Part shown: positions 16,807 through 26,519 of the stretch, piece after piece | Position numbering within the stretch: position 1 is the first letter of the stretch | Layout: each line of letters starts with the position of its first letter | NCBI RefSeq assembly: GCF_000377505.1 | Contig: NZ_KB898191.1 | Coordinates: forward strand, 62,001-126,000 | DNA: 64,000 nucleotides | DNA from: Paenibacillus massiliensis 2301065 = DSM 16942 | GTDB lineage: Bacteria; Bacillota; Bacilli; Paenibacillales; Paenibacillaceae | Direction: 5' to 3' | The notes under the pieces: model-generated | What the model was told of the DNA's origin: nothing | Database searches by the model: none | The model's input: only the letters and a program-made list of their open reading frames with translations | Translations under genes and position numbers: made by a program

Positions 16807-18852
16807 CTATAATGTAAATCGGCTAACTTGTTTCTGCATATTTTCCGCCATTTTGGCTAGTTGCATCGTAGATGATGCTATCTCTTCCATCGCCGCCATC
16901 TGTTCCTGTGCAGCAGCCGAAGTTGTATAGGCACCATCGGCCGAAACCTTGGAGATATTCATCATTTCTGACACGGTCGTAGCCACTTGCTCGGTGCTTG
17001 CGGACAGCTGTTCCGAGATCGCTGAAATGTCTTGAATTTGTCCGACAATGCGGCTGGAGAACTGCTCTATATTGGAAATCGACTCCGATGCTTCTTTGCT
17101 AATTCGCATCCCTTCCCCCACTTGGGCACGAACTTTGTGATTCATAAGCAAGGTAGATTCCGAGATTAGGGCGAGCATTTTGCCAATGGTATTGCCAATC
17201 GCTTCAGCACTTTGTCTGGACTGCATCGATAATTCATTTACTTCGCTTGCAACAACAGCGAACCCTTTTCCATGCTCCCCTGCCCTTGCTGCTTCAATGG
17301 ATGCATTCAAAGACAATAGGTTAGTTTGTCGTGCTATGTTTGAAATGCTATCGTTCATGTGCTGGGCTTCCGCGGAAAGAGCAGACAATTGATTCATCAG
17401 TATTGATGTTTCTTCAACTGCGTCCAGTATGTCTTGCATTTGATCATGCACTTGGGTGATGGTCTGACTTCCATCCGCAACTGCACTCTCCGTCTCTTTG
17501 GCGGCGTATACGATAGAATCGGCCGATGCTGTAATCGTATCAATGCCTTTGAGCATCTCCTCGACCGCTCGCGCGGTCTGAGTAGAATTTTCAGCACCGA
17601 TGGCCGCCGTCTCGGCAGTCTGCGCAATCGTCTCAGCCACATGCTGGACAGACAATGTCGTCTGTTCCGTACTCTCCTGAATTTGTTGGGATGCATCTCC
17701 AAGTCTTGTTGATGTTCGATCAAGCTCCGAAACTACAGCTTGCAATGAAATCGTCATTTGGTCAAAATCCTCAGCTAACAGGCCAAATTCGTCTTTACTG
17801 TTAAGCGCAACCCGCTCGGACAGATTTCCTTCACGCACACGACGTGTTGCGATTCGCAGCTTTTTCATCGAGATTATAAAGGACCTCAAAATCAATAAAA
17901 TAACCACCAAGCCCAAGAATACCGAAATAGAAATTACGGTTAGACTGGTAAGCATAATTGGTCTCGCTGCCGCTATAAAGTCTTCATGACCCATCAGCGA
18001 AATGACATTCCAGCCTGTCAGAGCGTTGACGCCATTATAGACCTCCAAGTCATATGCCAGATCGGTTCTGACGAAATGTGAAAATGCCATCGGAGCATCC
18101 TTGCTAGAAGCGATATTCGGCTCTACGGGGATTCCTTCAATCAGCGCTCCTCCAAGCTCTCCTCCCCCGCCTTGTGCGATGGCTCCCGCCCAAGCAGCAA
18201 TGGTTCGGTTGGCATCCACGATAATCAGGCTTCCATTGCCACCAACGTCCAGTAACGCAATCTCTTGGACCAGTGAATCCAGATTCAGTTGAATGCTGGC
18301 AACACCTCGGCCGTCAGACAATTCTTTTGCTATCTCCACGTATAAAGCTCCAGAATTCCCATCTTTCATGACACCTGAGATATAGATCGTTCCATTCAGG
18401 CCAAGCCCATGTTTGTACCAGTCCATCTGCCGCGGATCATGCGCTGTCTCCCCGGTATCAGGAGATGTTATGTATTGTCCATCCTCATTGGCAATGCTAA
18501 TGTTTAGAATACTCGGGTATTGTGCCGTTATGCGCTCCAACTCCTCACGCACTGCATCTGCGTCATCAGTGACCGATATGGAGTCAAACGTTAGGTTGAT
18601 GAGTTCCAACAAATCAACTTTGGCACCTACGATGTGATCAATGTGTTGTCCAGCCATAGCCAGAATCGTATTCATGGGTTCTGTCATTCGTTGCTGGACC
18701 TCGTCCTTGGCACTTTGGTAAGAGAAATACCCGATCACCGTGGCCGGGATAATGAGCACGGCAAGAAATGCAACAATGAGCCTTGTACTTATCAAACGGG
18801 AAAACGTAACTGCCTTGGTGAATAGTCGTATGCCTTGTTCTCTCTTTTTCAA
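16807..18852 (-). CDS. Methyl-accepting chemotaxis protein (Cache type)
   Basis: A 681-residue membrane chemoreceptor. One helix at about 20-40 precedes a large extracellular Cache-like sensor (about 45-300), then a second helix, a HAMP domain ([20 protein letters not shown]) and the signalling domain with the hairpin tip [25 protein letters not shown], which contacts CheA and CheW. A TTG after GGAGGGGGAG is the preferred start; an earlier TTG six codons upstream overlaps that site. It is a single gene, convergent with the methyltransferase group. The ligand is unknown. Confidence 0.92.
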   Translation of the reverse strand: MKKREQGIRLFTKAVTFSRLISTRLIVAFLAVLIIPATVIGYFSYQSAKDEVQQRMTEPMNTILAMAGQHIDHIVGAKVDLLELINLTFDSISVTDDADAVREELERITAQYPSILNISIANEDGQYITSPDTGETAHDPRQMDWYKHGLGLNGTIYISGVMKDGNSGALYVEIAKELSDGRGVASIQLNLDSLVQEIALLDVGGNGSLIIVDANRTIAAWAGAIAQGGGGELGGALIEGIPVEPNIASSKDAPMAFSHFVRTDLAYDLEVYNGVNALTGWNVISLMGHEDFIAAARPIMLTSLTVISISVFLGLVVILLILRSFIISMKKLRIATRRVREGNLSERVALNSKDEFGLLAEDFDQMTISLQAVVSELDRTSTRLGDASQQIQESTEQTTLSVQHVAETIAQTAETAAIGAENSTQTARAVEEMLKGIDTITASADSIVYAAKETESAVADGSQTITQVHDQMQDILDAVEETSILMNQLSALSAEAQHMNDSISNIARQTNLLSLNASIEAARAGEHGKGFAVVASEVNELSMQSRQSAEAIGNTIGKMLALISESTLLMNHKVRAQVGEGMRISKEASESISNIEQFSSRIVGQIQDISAISEQLSASTEQVATTVSEMMNISKVSADGAYTTSAAAQEQMAAMEEIASSTMQLAKMAENMQKQVSRFTL

Positions 18853-19135
18853 TAGAAACTCCCCCTCCAACTCGTCTGAGAACGCAAAAAAACCTACATA
18901 TGTATATGCCTAATAGAAACACAGGACATACAAATATATAGGTTTTGCCTGAATAATCAGTAACAAGCCTCAATTTATTCCATTATAGCACAAAGAATAT
19001 GTTGGGTGTAGCTCCGTTGCCGTGGATTTCAATCAATGCAAGCTCGGTGAATTCCCAGCTATGATCTGGGTCTTCAGCACGCAGCTTTTCATAAGGCTGA
19101 AAAGGGTTCCGTTTTTCACATTTAGTTACGGCTTA

Positions 19136-21454
19136 CTAGCTAATCGGCTTAAGTACAACTTCTACACGATGAATGCGGTCATCCTCAAAAAGTGGTAGCA
19201 AATCTCCACTCACATGGCTTCCGTCCACCTGTATTTCAGGTTTTCCTTTGGACAGCCGTGATGGGTTTCGAATAGTAATGTCATAACGTGTGCCACGGAA
19301 TTCTCTGTACACCTGAGCTTGCTCCCAATCTGCCGGGAAGCATGGGTCGATCCGGAGGCCGTCATAATCCCGCTTGATCCCCATAATTCCCTCTAAGAGT
19401 GCCATAAGTCCCCAGGCTGAGGTTCCAGTCGTCCAAGACTGATAGGACTTCCCATAATATTTGGGGTGAATGGAATAACAATTCGTGAACACATACGGCT
19501 CCGCACCAGATTGTGTAGAAGGATTCGCTTCACTGTCTGGAATGATCTTCAATAACGTACGTATGGCTTCTGCTGCTCTGCCTGCCTTGCAATCCGCCAT
19601 AATCTTGAAACCAGTCGCGTGGCAGTAGACTCCTCCATTCTCGAATAACCCGGGAAGCATGCCAGCCATTCTGCCTACATGTGGGGAATACTCCATATAG
19701 GGAGGCATGTTGATGGGGAATCCAAAATCATGCTCCATGCTATCCATGGATTCTAGTACCTTGGGTAACTTCTCTTCATCCGGAATATCGGCAAGTACGG
19801 CCCACGATTGAGCATTAATGTAGATTTTGCTTCCCTCGCTGTATTGGGAGCCGATATTCTCTTCTTTGCTAAGGACGCGCATATACCAACTTCCGTCCCA
19901 AGCCGTTTCATTAATCGTATTGCGAAGAGTATGGTACTGTTCATCCAAGTATTCAGCATAAGCGGTGTCGCCCAGTCGCCGGATCAACACAGACAGCTCT
20001 TTCAGTGCATAACAGAACTGTTCGGACAGCATGACAGATTCCGCATCTGGGTCTGTTGTAATATTCAAGGCATCGTTCCAATCCGCGAAGAAAATACGTA
20101 CCAGGCCATGTTTTCCTTTGTCTTCAATTAACCGGTTGACCGCTGCCTTTACATGATCAAGCATCGTTGCCGAGCCCTCGTCCTGATATTCGATCTCCAT
20201 ATCCAGGAGGGAATAATCCCCGGTCTCCTTAATCAGCTCACACACCGACCAGATAATCCAGAACGGCTGGTCTGAATAACGGGTAGCGTCATAAGGATAC
20301 CACGTCAGTACAGCATGTCCCGCCTTAAACTGATGCCGCAAGCATTCGATGATTTCTTCTTTGGCTCTCTCCTGCCTGTAATTGAGAAGGGCAACGGCAA
20401 TCTGAAGATTGTCCCGCACCCCCTTCTTGCCGACAATGCAGAAGTCTACCTGTTTTTTCACCCATTCGTTCATAAGCACGTTCAGCTTCTCATGAGGCGT
20501 GTCAATTTGAAGGCCAGCGTATTTACTTGTCTGGTGCTCCTTATTTTCCTGTAATGCTTGTTCGATACGCTTACGGTTGCTATAACGTTCCGCCGTTTGA
20601 ACCGCTTCCTCCAACGATTCACTGACGCCCAGCACATAATACAGCTCCTTCTCTTCACCAGGTGCCAGAACCAATTTATTCTGCAAGACGCCACCGAGGT
20701 TAACCAGCGCGGTTAGAGAATTCGTACAATCTCCACCATGAACTACCACATCAGGCCGCTGGAATAACGGTGCCGGCATGGAATCCAATCGGGTATACGT
20801 CCCCAGTTCTCCGAGAAACTCTCCAAGATTGCCGTCAAAGGCGTGGACGGCTTCCGAGCAGGCGATATATCCGTTATATCGATCATGGGGAGCGAAGGGA
20901 TGTTTGGATTCGCAGTAAATACCGTTCAGCTTCTCATCAAAGAAGGTTTCACAGCTTCTGTACATTTCATAATACCGTGGGTATTTAAAGCCTTCCAATT
21001 CAAAGCTCACGGTAGAAAACAGGCTGATTCGCTTCACATTATCCGTATTATTCTTTACTTTGACCACCCATACCTCGTTGTAACCTTCATGAGGGACAAA
21101 AAGCTTCCATGAAGCGTAGACACCGTTCTTTTGGGATTGAAGCATGGAATATCCAATATTGTGTTCACACGAGAACTCCTCGACTCTTTCGTTCAAGGGG
21201 CCTTCCCCTATGTTCCAATACACATTTGTGTCATCATCACGCAGATACAAGTATTTGGCATCCTGATTATTGATCATGCACATGTCCGCTTTTGAATTGA
21301 TATAGTAGCTCCGGCCATGACCGATTTGAGAGACCTGTGTGCAATACCCTTGCTCACTCCACAAATAATTATACCAATGCCTTGGGGTCCGTGGTGTATC
21401 AATGATACAGGAATTCCCATCTTTGCTAAAACGGTGGATTCTTTCAGCTTTCAT
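19136..21454 (-). CDS. GH94 family glycoside phosphorylase
   Basis: A cytosolic phosphorylase of the cellobiose/chitobiose phosphorylase family, which splits a beta-linked disaccharide or oligosaccharide with phosphate to give a sugar 1-phosphate. Visible are the GH94 motif GKKGVRDNLQ (about 342-351), the catalytic-acid motif ADWNDAL (457-463) and the late NGGVYCHATGFKIMAD and SYQSWTTGTSAWG stretches. At 772 residues it fits disaccharide phosphorylases and is shorter than the 1,2-beta-oligoglucan type. The ATG at 21454 follows AGGAG; an ATG overlapping the GH2 stop is less likely. It is the last gene of the operon. Linkage specificity is not determined. Confidence 0.85.
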   Translation of the reverse strand: MKAERIHRFSKDGNSCIIDTPRTPRHWYNYLWSEQGYCTQVSQIGHGRSYYINSKADMCMINNQDAKYLYLRDDDTNVYWNIGEGPLNERVEEFSCEHNIGYSMLQSQKNGVYASWKLFVPHEGYNEVWVVKVKNNTDNVKRISLFSTVSFELEGFKYPRYYEMYRSCETFFDEKLNGIYCESKHPFAPHDRYNGYIACSEAVHAFDGNLGEFLGELGTYTRLDSMPAPLFQRPDVVVHGGDCTNSLTALVNLGGVLQNKLVLAPGEEKELYYVLGVSESLEEAVQTAERYSNRKRIEQALQENKEHQTSKYAGLQIDTPHEKLNVLMNEWVKKQVDFCIVGKKGVRDNLQIAVALLNYRQERAKEEIIECLRHQFKAGHAVLTWYPYDATRYSDQPFWIIWSVCELIKETGDYSLLDMEIEYQDEGSATMLDHVKAAVNRLIEDKGKHGLVRIFFADWNDALNITTDPDAESVMLSEQFCYALKELSVLIRRLGDTAYAEYLDEQYHTLRNTINETAWDGSWYMRVLSKEENIGSQYSEGSKIYINAQSWAVLADIPDEEKLPKVLESMDSMEHDFGFPINMPPYMEYSPHVGRMAGMLPGLFENGGVYCHATGFKIMADCKAGRAAEAIRTLLKIIPDSEANPSTQSGAEPYVFTNCYSIHPKYYGKSYQSWTTGTSAWGLMALLEGIMGIKRDYDGLRIDPCFPADWEQAQVYREFRGTRYDITIRNPSRLSKGKPEIQVDGSHVSGDLLPLFEDDRIHRVEVVLKPIS

Positions 21455-21474
21455 TTTCTCACTCCTAATTAACA

Positions 21475-23916
21475 TTAATGTACTGGGATTTCAATCGATG
21501 CGGAATTCAGTCCGTCTATATCAACCATCAGTGCTGACATGCCAGATTCACAGCCTGCACGGACAATGGCAAGCAGTCTTCCTTTATACGAGGTGAATTC
21601 ACCTTTCGTATAGTTCTCTGTGGTTTGCGGTCTGCCCGTGCCGAATGCTGCCAGCGTTGCCACACCATCCGTCTTCGCTGTAGCTTCTAGTTCAACTGTA
21701 GGAACCAATCTGCCTTCCGCATCGACGATTTCGATTATCGCGTAAATCAACGATTGACCGTCTGCTGCAAGCTCCTTCTTGTCGGGAACAATCCGTATTC
21801 CTTCGGGTTTACCTGCGGTGACCAGTTTATCGGATGAAATGCGCTTGCCTTCGGTATAACTTATTGCTTCCAAGGTACCCGGTTCATAGACAAGTTCAAA
21901 ACGAGCTGTATATCTGTTCGTCTTCCCAGCCGATTTTCTGCCAAGACTCTTTCCATTCAGAATAAGTTCTACTTCTTCAGCTGCAGAGTAGATATCTACC
22001 TGTATTGGCATTTTCTCCGAGGCGGTCCAACTCCAATGATGTTCGCACTCCGGCCAACCCCATCTGCTTAGAATCTCCAACTTCCCGTAGTTTTCCGGAT
22101 TCCTAACAGCTATGAAGGTCTCATCAGAGCCCCAAACGATTTTGCGGTAGAATAGCTGAGGACGTGCAAAACCGCAGAGATCAAAATCTGAGCAATTAGC
22201 TACACGCCAAGGATATGGAGAGTTGCTAATGCTGTTATAAGTATTGAGGCTTTCTTCCGGGTGTACATATTTGACTTTTCCAATACCCGCTTCGCCAATG
22301 TAATCATGGCTTGTCCATACGAAATCACCAATTACATGGGGAAAGCGTTCTACATCGTGCCAATACTTATCGCTCTGAACAGGCATGCTCTCCGTGCCAC
22401 AGATTACTCTGTCCGGAAAGTTCTCAATTGCATTCTCATAGTGATAGTTCATGTAATTATATCCGACAACGTCTAGAGGGGCTGCGAAGGCTTCCGTATA
22501 GTCGCCCCAGATTCGCATACCAAAATCAGTATCATAATTCGGCGTGAAGCCCCCTCCATTTTCAAGCAGCAGCGACATTTCCTCGTAAAAAGTTACAGTG
22601 TCTTCATCGTCAAGGCCGTTAAAGAAAGAGCATAAGGAATTAGTGACCAAACGGGTAGGATCAAGTTCACGTACTCGTGTCGCCAAGTGAGCTGCCAGAC
22701 GGTAACCATCTGACATTCCTCCGCGTTCTAGCACCTCATTACCTGTTGCCCACATGATGATACTCGGATGGTTGCGGTCACGAAGCATAAATGTTTCCAG
22801 ATCCTTCGCCCAATTTTCTGCGAAGTATAGACTATAATCCTGAGCGTTCTTTTCCATCGTCCAAACGTCGAACGCCTCGTTAATTACCAACAGTCCTAAA
22901 CGGTCACAAGCATCGAGTAAATCTCTAGACATCGGATTATGGGCAAAACGAATAGCGTTATACCCGTTATCTTTGTGCAGCTTCATTTTCCGGAATTCAC
23001 TGTCCTTAAATGAGGCTGCGCCTAGAATACCATTGTCATGATGGACGCAGCCGCCTTTAAGCTTAAGGGAACGCCCGTTTAACATAAATCCGTTGCGCGG
23101 ATCAACAGATATTGTTCGTATCCCGAATTGGGTGCTATCGGTATCAAGGACGGACTCTTTGTCGGTCAGATCTGCGGTGATTGTATACAGATTAGGGCAA
23201 TCAATATCCCAAAGGTCTGCATGTTGAACGGCAACAGTTACCCGACCGACAGTCTTCTCTCTAGCAGGTACATGCACTTTCACTCGACCGGCTCCTGCTT
23301 TGGTTCCAGAGGATTCCTTGATCAACTTAATGTTCAACCAAAGGTCGGCAGCTATTGCGGTAGAATTTTCAACTGTCGTTTCGACTATGACAAACGCGGT
23401 TCCGTTTACAATATGAGAGGTATGAGCAAAGATCCCCCACGGAGCAATATGCACCTTTGGAGCGACAAGTAAATCGACATGACGGTAAAGACCGGAGCCT
23501 GTATACCAGCGTGCATTCGGCTGTGATCCGTTATTGACAGTAACCATAAGATTATTAGGTCTGCCTGGCTTCAAATAGGGCGTTAGGTCAGCATGAAAAG
23601 GAGAATAGCCGTAATAATGTTTCTGGACGATATGCCCGTTTAATTTAACCGTCGCATTCCTATACACCCCGTCGAATTCTACCATGACTCTTTTATTAGC
23701 ATATCCTTCAGGAATATCAAGGATCTTGGTATAACTCCCGATTTCTCCGTCATAATATCCCGACAATGATCCTCCTGGTGCATCAGGTCTGGTATCTGTC
23801 TCAATCATAAAGTCATGCGGCAGATTTACTTTTCTTCCTGGCTGGCTAAAGCCATGTACTACCGACGGTGTTCCAAAGGCAAACTCCCAATTCTGGTCGA
23901 TGTTTTCTCTTAGCAT
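21475..23916 (-). CDS. GH2 family glycoside hydrolase (beta-galactosidase-like)
   Basis: An 813-residue retaining beta-glycosidase: a jelly-roll domain (about 1-160), immunoglobulin-like domain, TIM barrel (about 275-560) and C-terminal beta domains. The acid/base is E394 in TGNEVLE and the nucleophile E509 in GTES. GSGLYRHV and RFAHNP are typical GH2 landmarks. There is no signal peptide, so it works inside the cell. AAGGAG precedes the ATG. It is 18 bases from the upstream GH3 stop and overlaps or nearly touches the GH94 gene, so it belongs to the same operon. Galactoside, glucuronide or another beta-glycoside remain possible substrates. Confidence 0.9.
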   Translation of the reverse strand: MLRENIDQNWEFAFGTPSVVHGFSQPGRKVNLPHDFMIETDTRPDAPGGSLSGYYDGEIGSYTKILDIPEGYANKRVMVEFDGVYRNATVKLNGHIVQKHYYGYSPFHADLTPYLKPGRPNNLMVTVNNGSQPNARWYTGSGLYRHVDLLVAPKVHIAPWGIFAHTSHIVNGTAFVIVETTVENSTAIAADLWLNIKLIKESSGTKAGAGRVKVHVPAREKTVGRVTVAVQHADLWDIDCPNLYTITADLTDKESVLDTDSTQFGIRTISVDPRNGFMLNGRSLKLKGGCVHHDNGILGAASFKDSEFRKMKLHKDNGYNAIRFAHNPMSRDLLDACDRLGLLVINEAFDVWTMEKNAQDYSLYFAENWAKDLETFMLRDRNHPSIIMWATGNEVLERGGMSDGYRLAAHLATRVRELDPTRLVTNSLCSFFNGLDDEDTVTFYEEMSLLLENGGGFTPNYDTDFGMRIWGDYTEAFAAPLDVVGYNYMNYHYENAIENFPDRVICGTESMPVQSDKYWHDVERFPHVIGDFVWTSHDYIGEAGIGKVKYVHPEESLNTYNSISNSPYPWRVANCSDFDLCGFARPQLFYRKIVWGSDETFIAVRNPENYGKLEILSRWGWPECEHHWSWTASEKMPIQVDIYSAAEEVELILNGKSLGRKSAGKTNRYTARFELVYEPGTLEAISYTEGKRISSDKLVTAGKPEGIRIVPDKKELAADGQSLIYAIIEIVDAEGRLVPTVELEATAKTDGVATLAAFGTGRPQTTENYTKGEFTSYKGRLLAIVRAGCESGMSALMVDIDGLNSASIEIPVH

Positions 23917-23933
23917 TGCTCTAGCTCCTTCTT

Positions 23934-26411
23934 TTATAGTGTTTCAATCGTTACCTGTGACGAGAAAACCTTTCGATCAACGATAAGCTTCTCATCACCT
24001 ACGATCTCAAAGACTCCTTTTAATCTAATATCCTGGGATGAAGCACCTACAAATACTTCCATCGCTCCTGGTTCCACTACTTGATCCATATTCAAGTCAT
24101 GAAATGCCAGTTGTTTCATATTCACCTTGAAAGCAATTTTCTTTGTTTCGTTTACATCCAAAGTAACTCGTGCAAATCCGACTAGCTGCTTCACAGGTCT
24201 TGCAACACTGCTCACTCGATCCCGGATATAAACCTGAACCACTTCATCCCCGGTAACCTGCCCCACATTTCTCAGCTTAAATTCTATGTTTAATTCTCCG
24301 TCTGCCTGAACGGTAGCATCCTGTACCCATTCGCTGTATTCAAATTGGGTATAGCTTAATCCATGTCCAAACGGATATAATGGTGTGTTTTGATTGGTTT
24401 TAATATATTCAGCCCATGAATTTACATCAACATAAAGTGGCAACCTGCTGTTATACATCGGTATCTGGCCTACTTCATTGACAATGGTCACTGGTAGCTT
24501 CCCTCCAGGATTTCTCTTCCCTGTAAGGATATTAACAATAGCTTCAGCTCCAAATTGTGCCGGAAGCCATGAATATAAGACCGCTTTACTGTGTTCACTT
24601 ACAAAAGGTGTAGATAATGGCCGACCATCAATAACAACGGAAATAACAGGTTTATCTAGCTTAAATACTTCCTCCATCATTTCCAGCTGAGGCTTTTCGA
24701 GACCGATGTTGATGTTATCTTTATTTTCACCACAAGTTGCTTCAGGATGGATCATGCTCTCTTTACCACCTAATACTGCAATCACGATATCCGCCTGTTG
24801 TACCGCAGCCTTTACTGCCTCAATCCCTCCATCTATGGGCTTAAACATATTACAGCCTTGGACGTGCAGTACATGATCTTTGCCAAATTCTTTTTCCAGT
24901 ACATCTTTCACAGAATTACAGTCTGGATAGAACATTTGAACAAATTCTTCGTTTGTTTTATACACTTTAGTAGAGGAATCGTCAGAATTTAAATTTTGTC
25001 TGATCATATTCATAATGATCTCTTTCTGCTCAGGGGTTGGCTGATCCTCAAATTCAATTCCCATCGACTTTAATGACTCTTTATTGTCGGTAATAGTCCC
25101 TATATATAGCATTCTCAAAAAGGTGTCCTCTTCGGATTTATCAAAATCGCTGCTTTTTGTGCTAGCTGATCCAACTGATGAATATCCCCCAAAGAAGTTA
25201 GTTTTGGTATCTGAGTTGGGGCCAATTAGCGCTACCTTCATTTTCTTTTTGAGCGGTAGGATATTGTCCTCGTTTTTCACCAATACCATGGATTTCTCAG
25301 CAATATCTAGTGATAATTCTGCATTCTCCGGCTTCTTAATCTCATGAAAGAAATCACCATCTGCATAAGGGTTTTCGAACAGCCCTAATGTAAACTTGGT
25401 CTCTAGGACCCGTCTAAGCGAGATATCAATATGCGCCTCATCAAGCTCACCTGACTCCACCGCTTCTACCAAGTGCTGGTAGCACTGGTTGCCAGGTTGT
25501 TCTACATCCATTCCAGCTTTTAATGCCAGAATCCCTGCCTCTTTAGCATCCTCTGCCACTCTATACCGTAAAAATGCATGCGTAACACTGCCATAATCAG
25601 CCACAACAAGCCCCTGAAAGCCAAGCTTGTTTCTTAAAATGTCTGTAAGAAGCCATTTCGATGTAGACACGGCCTGCTCATTCAACATCCCGTAACTATT
25701 CATTACAGCTTTTATATTGGCCTCGTGAATTGCAGCTTCAAAAGGAAAGCAATAACTATCCAACAGTTTTCTATCAGACATTTGCTGTTCTCCGCCACCT
25801 CTTCCCCCTTCAGCATTTCCATAACCGACAAAATGCTTGGCAGCAGCCATAACCTCATGATCCCCCTGTACTCCTTTAACAAAGGACACCCCCATTTGCG
25901 CAACTAAATAGGGATCTTCACCGTAGGTTTCACCAACTCTTCCGAATCGTGGATCTCTAGACAAGTCAAACAGCGGGGAATGCACAGCCCTGAATCCAAA
26001 AGCCTTTAATTGTTTTTTGACTACCATGCCCATTTTCTGTGCCAAAGTAGGCTCCCAGGTAGAAGCAAGATTAAGAGACTGTGGAAATGTTGTTGCACTT
26101 GGTATTTGTGCACCAGATATCCCTTCACTATGAATTAGCGCCGGAATACCTAGTCTCGTCTCCTCAATAAGGTATTTTTGTATACCTTTTATAGTATCCT
26201 TATCCTTTTTAAGGTCACCTGTAAAAGAATCATTTAAAAAGCTTACGGTCCCAATACCATCCTTTAATTTTTCGGTTCTGGAATCATACACGGATTCTCC
26301 ACCATATGAATTTGCACAATATAACTGGGCTACCTTCTCCTTTAATGTCATTCTTCCAATTAAATCTTCGACTCTCTCATGAGTAGACTTACTTGCATCT
26401 TTGTAAATCAT
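23934..26411 (-). CDS. GH3 family beta-glycosidase
   Basis: An 825-residue retaining exo-glycosidase. The barrel domain holds RDPRFGRVGETYGEDPYL, KHFVGYG and the nucleophile D272 in VVADYGS. An alpha/beta sandwich follows, with LPLKKKMKVALIGPNSD, and a C-terminal fibronectin-like domain. An inserted helical stretch near residues 430-480 lengthens the second domain. No signal peptide is present. GGAGG precedes the ATG. It sits 108 bases after the preceding GH3 gene and is followed by GH2. It probably removes terminal beta-glucose or similar sugars from imported oligosaccharides; the exact linkage is unknown. Confidence 0.9.
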   Translation of the reverse strand: MIYKDASKSTHERVEDLIGRMTLKEKVAQLYCANSYGGESVYDSRTEKLKDGIGTVSFLNDSFTGDLKKDKDTIKGIQKYLIEETRLGIPALIHSEGISGAQIPSATTFPQSLNLASTWEPTLAQKMGMVVKKQLKAFGFRAVHSPLFDLSRDPRFGRVGETYGEDPYLVAQMGVSFVKGVQGDHEVMAAAKHFVGYGNAEGGRGGGEQQMSDRKLLDSYCFPFEAAIHEANIKAVMNSYGMLNEQAVSTSKWLLTDILRNKLGFQGLVVADYGSVTHAFLRYRVAEDAKEAGILALKAGMDVEQPGNQCYQHLVEAVESGELDEAHIDISLRRVLETKFTLGLFENPYADGDFFHEIKKPENAELSLDIAEKSMVLVKNEDNILPLKKKMKVALIGPNSDTKTNFFGGYSSVGSASTKSSDFDKSEEDTFLRMLYIGTITDNKESLKSMGIEFEDQPTPEQKEIIMNMIRQNLNSDDSSTKVYKTNEEFVQMFYPDCNSVKDVLEKEFGKDHVLHVQGCNMFKPIDGGIEAVKAAVQQADIVIAVLGGKESMIHPEATCGENKDNINIGLEKPQLEMMEEVFKLDKPVISVVIDGRPLSTPFVSEHSKAVLYSWLPAQFGAEAIVNILTGKRNPGGKLPVTIVNEVGQIPMYNSRLPLYVDVNSWAEYIKTNQNTPLYPFGHGLSYTQFEYSEWVQDATVQADGELNIEFKLRNVGQVTGDEVVQVYIRDRVSSVARPVKQLVGFARVTLDVNETKKIAFKVNMKQLAFHDLNMDQVVEPGAMEVFVGASSQDIRLKGVFEIVGDEKLIVDRKVFSSQVTIETL

Positions 26412-26519
26412 CTTTTACCTCCTAGTAATAATGTTTCCGTTTAGATAAACGGTATAGATGTCTTCTTTTAAGTCTCGAAAGACGGATCATTGAATATTCG
26501 CATATATGGGATTCATGAA

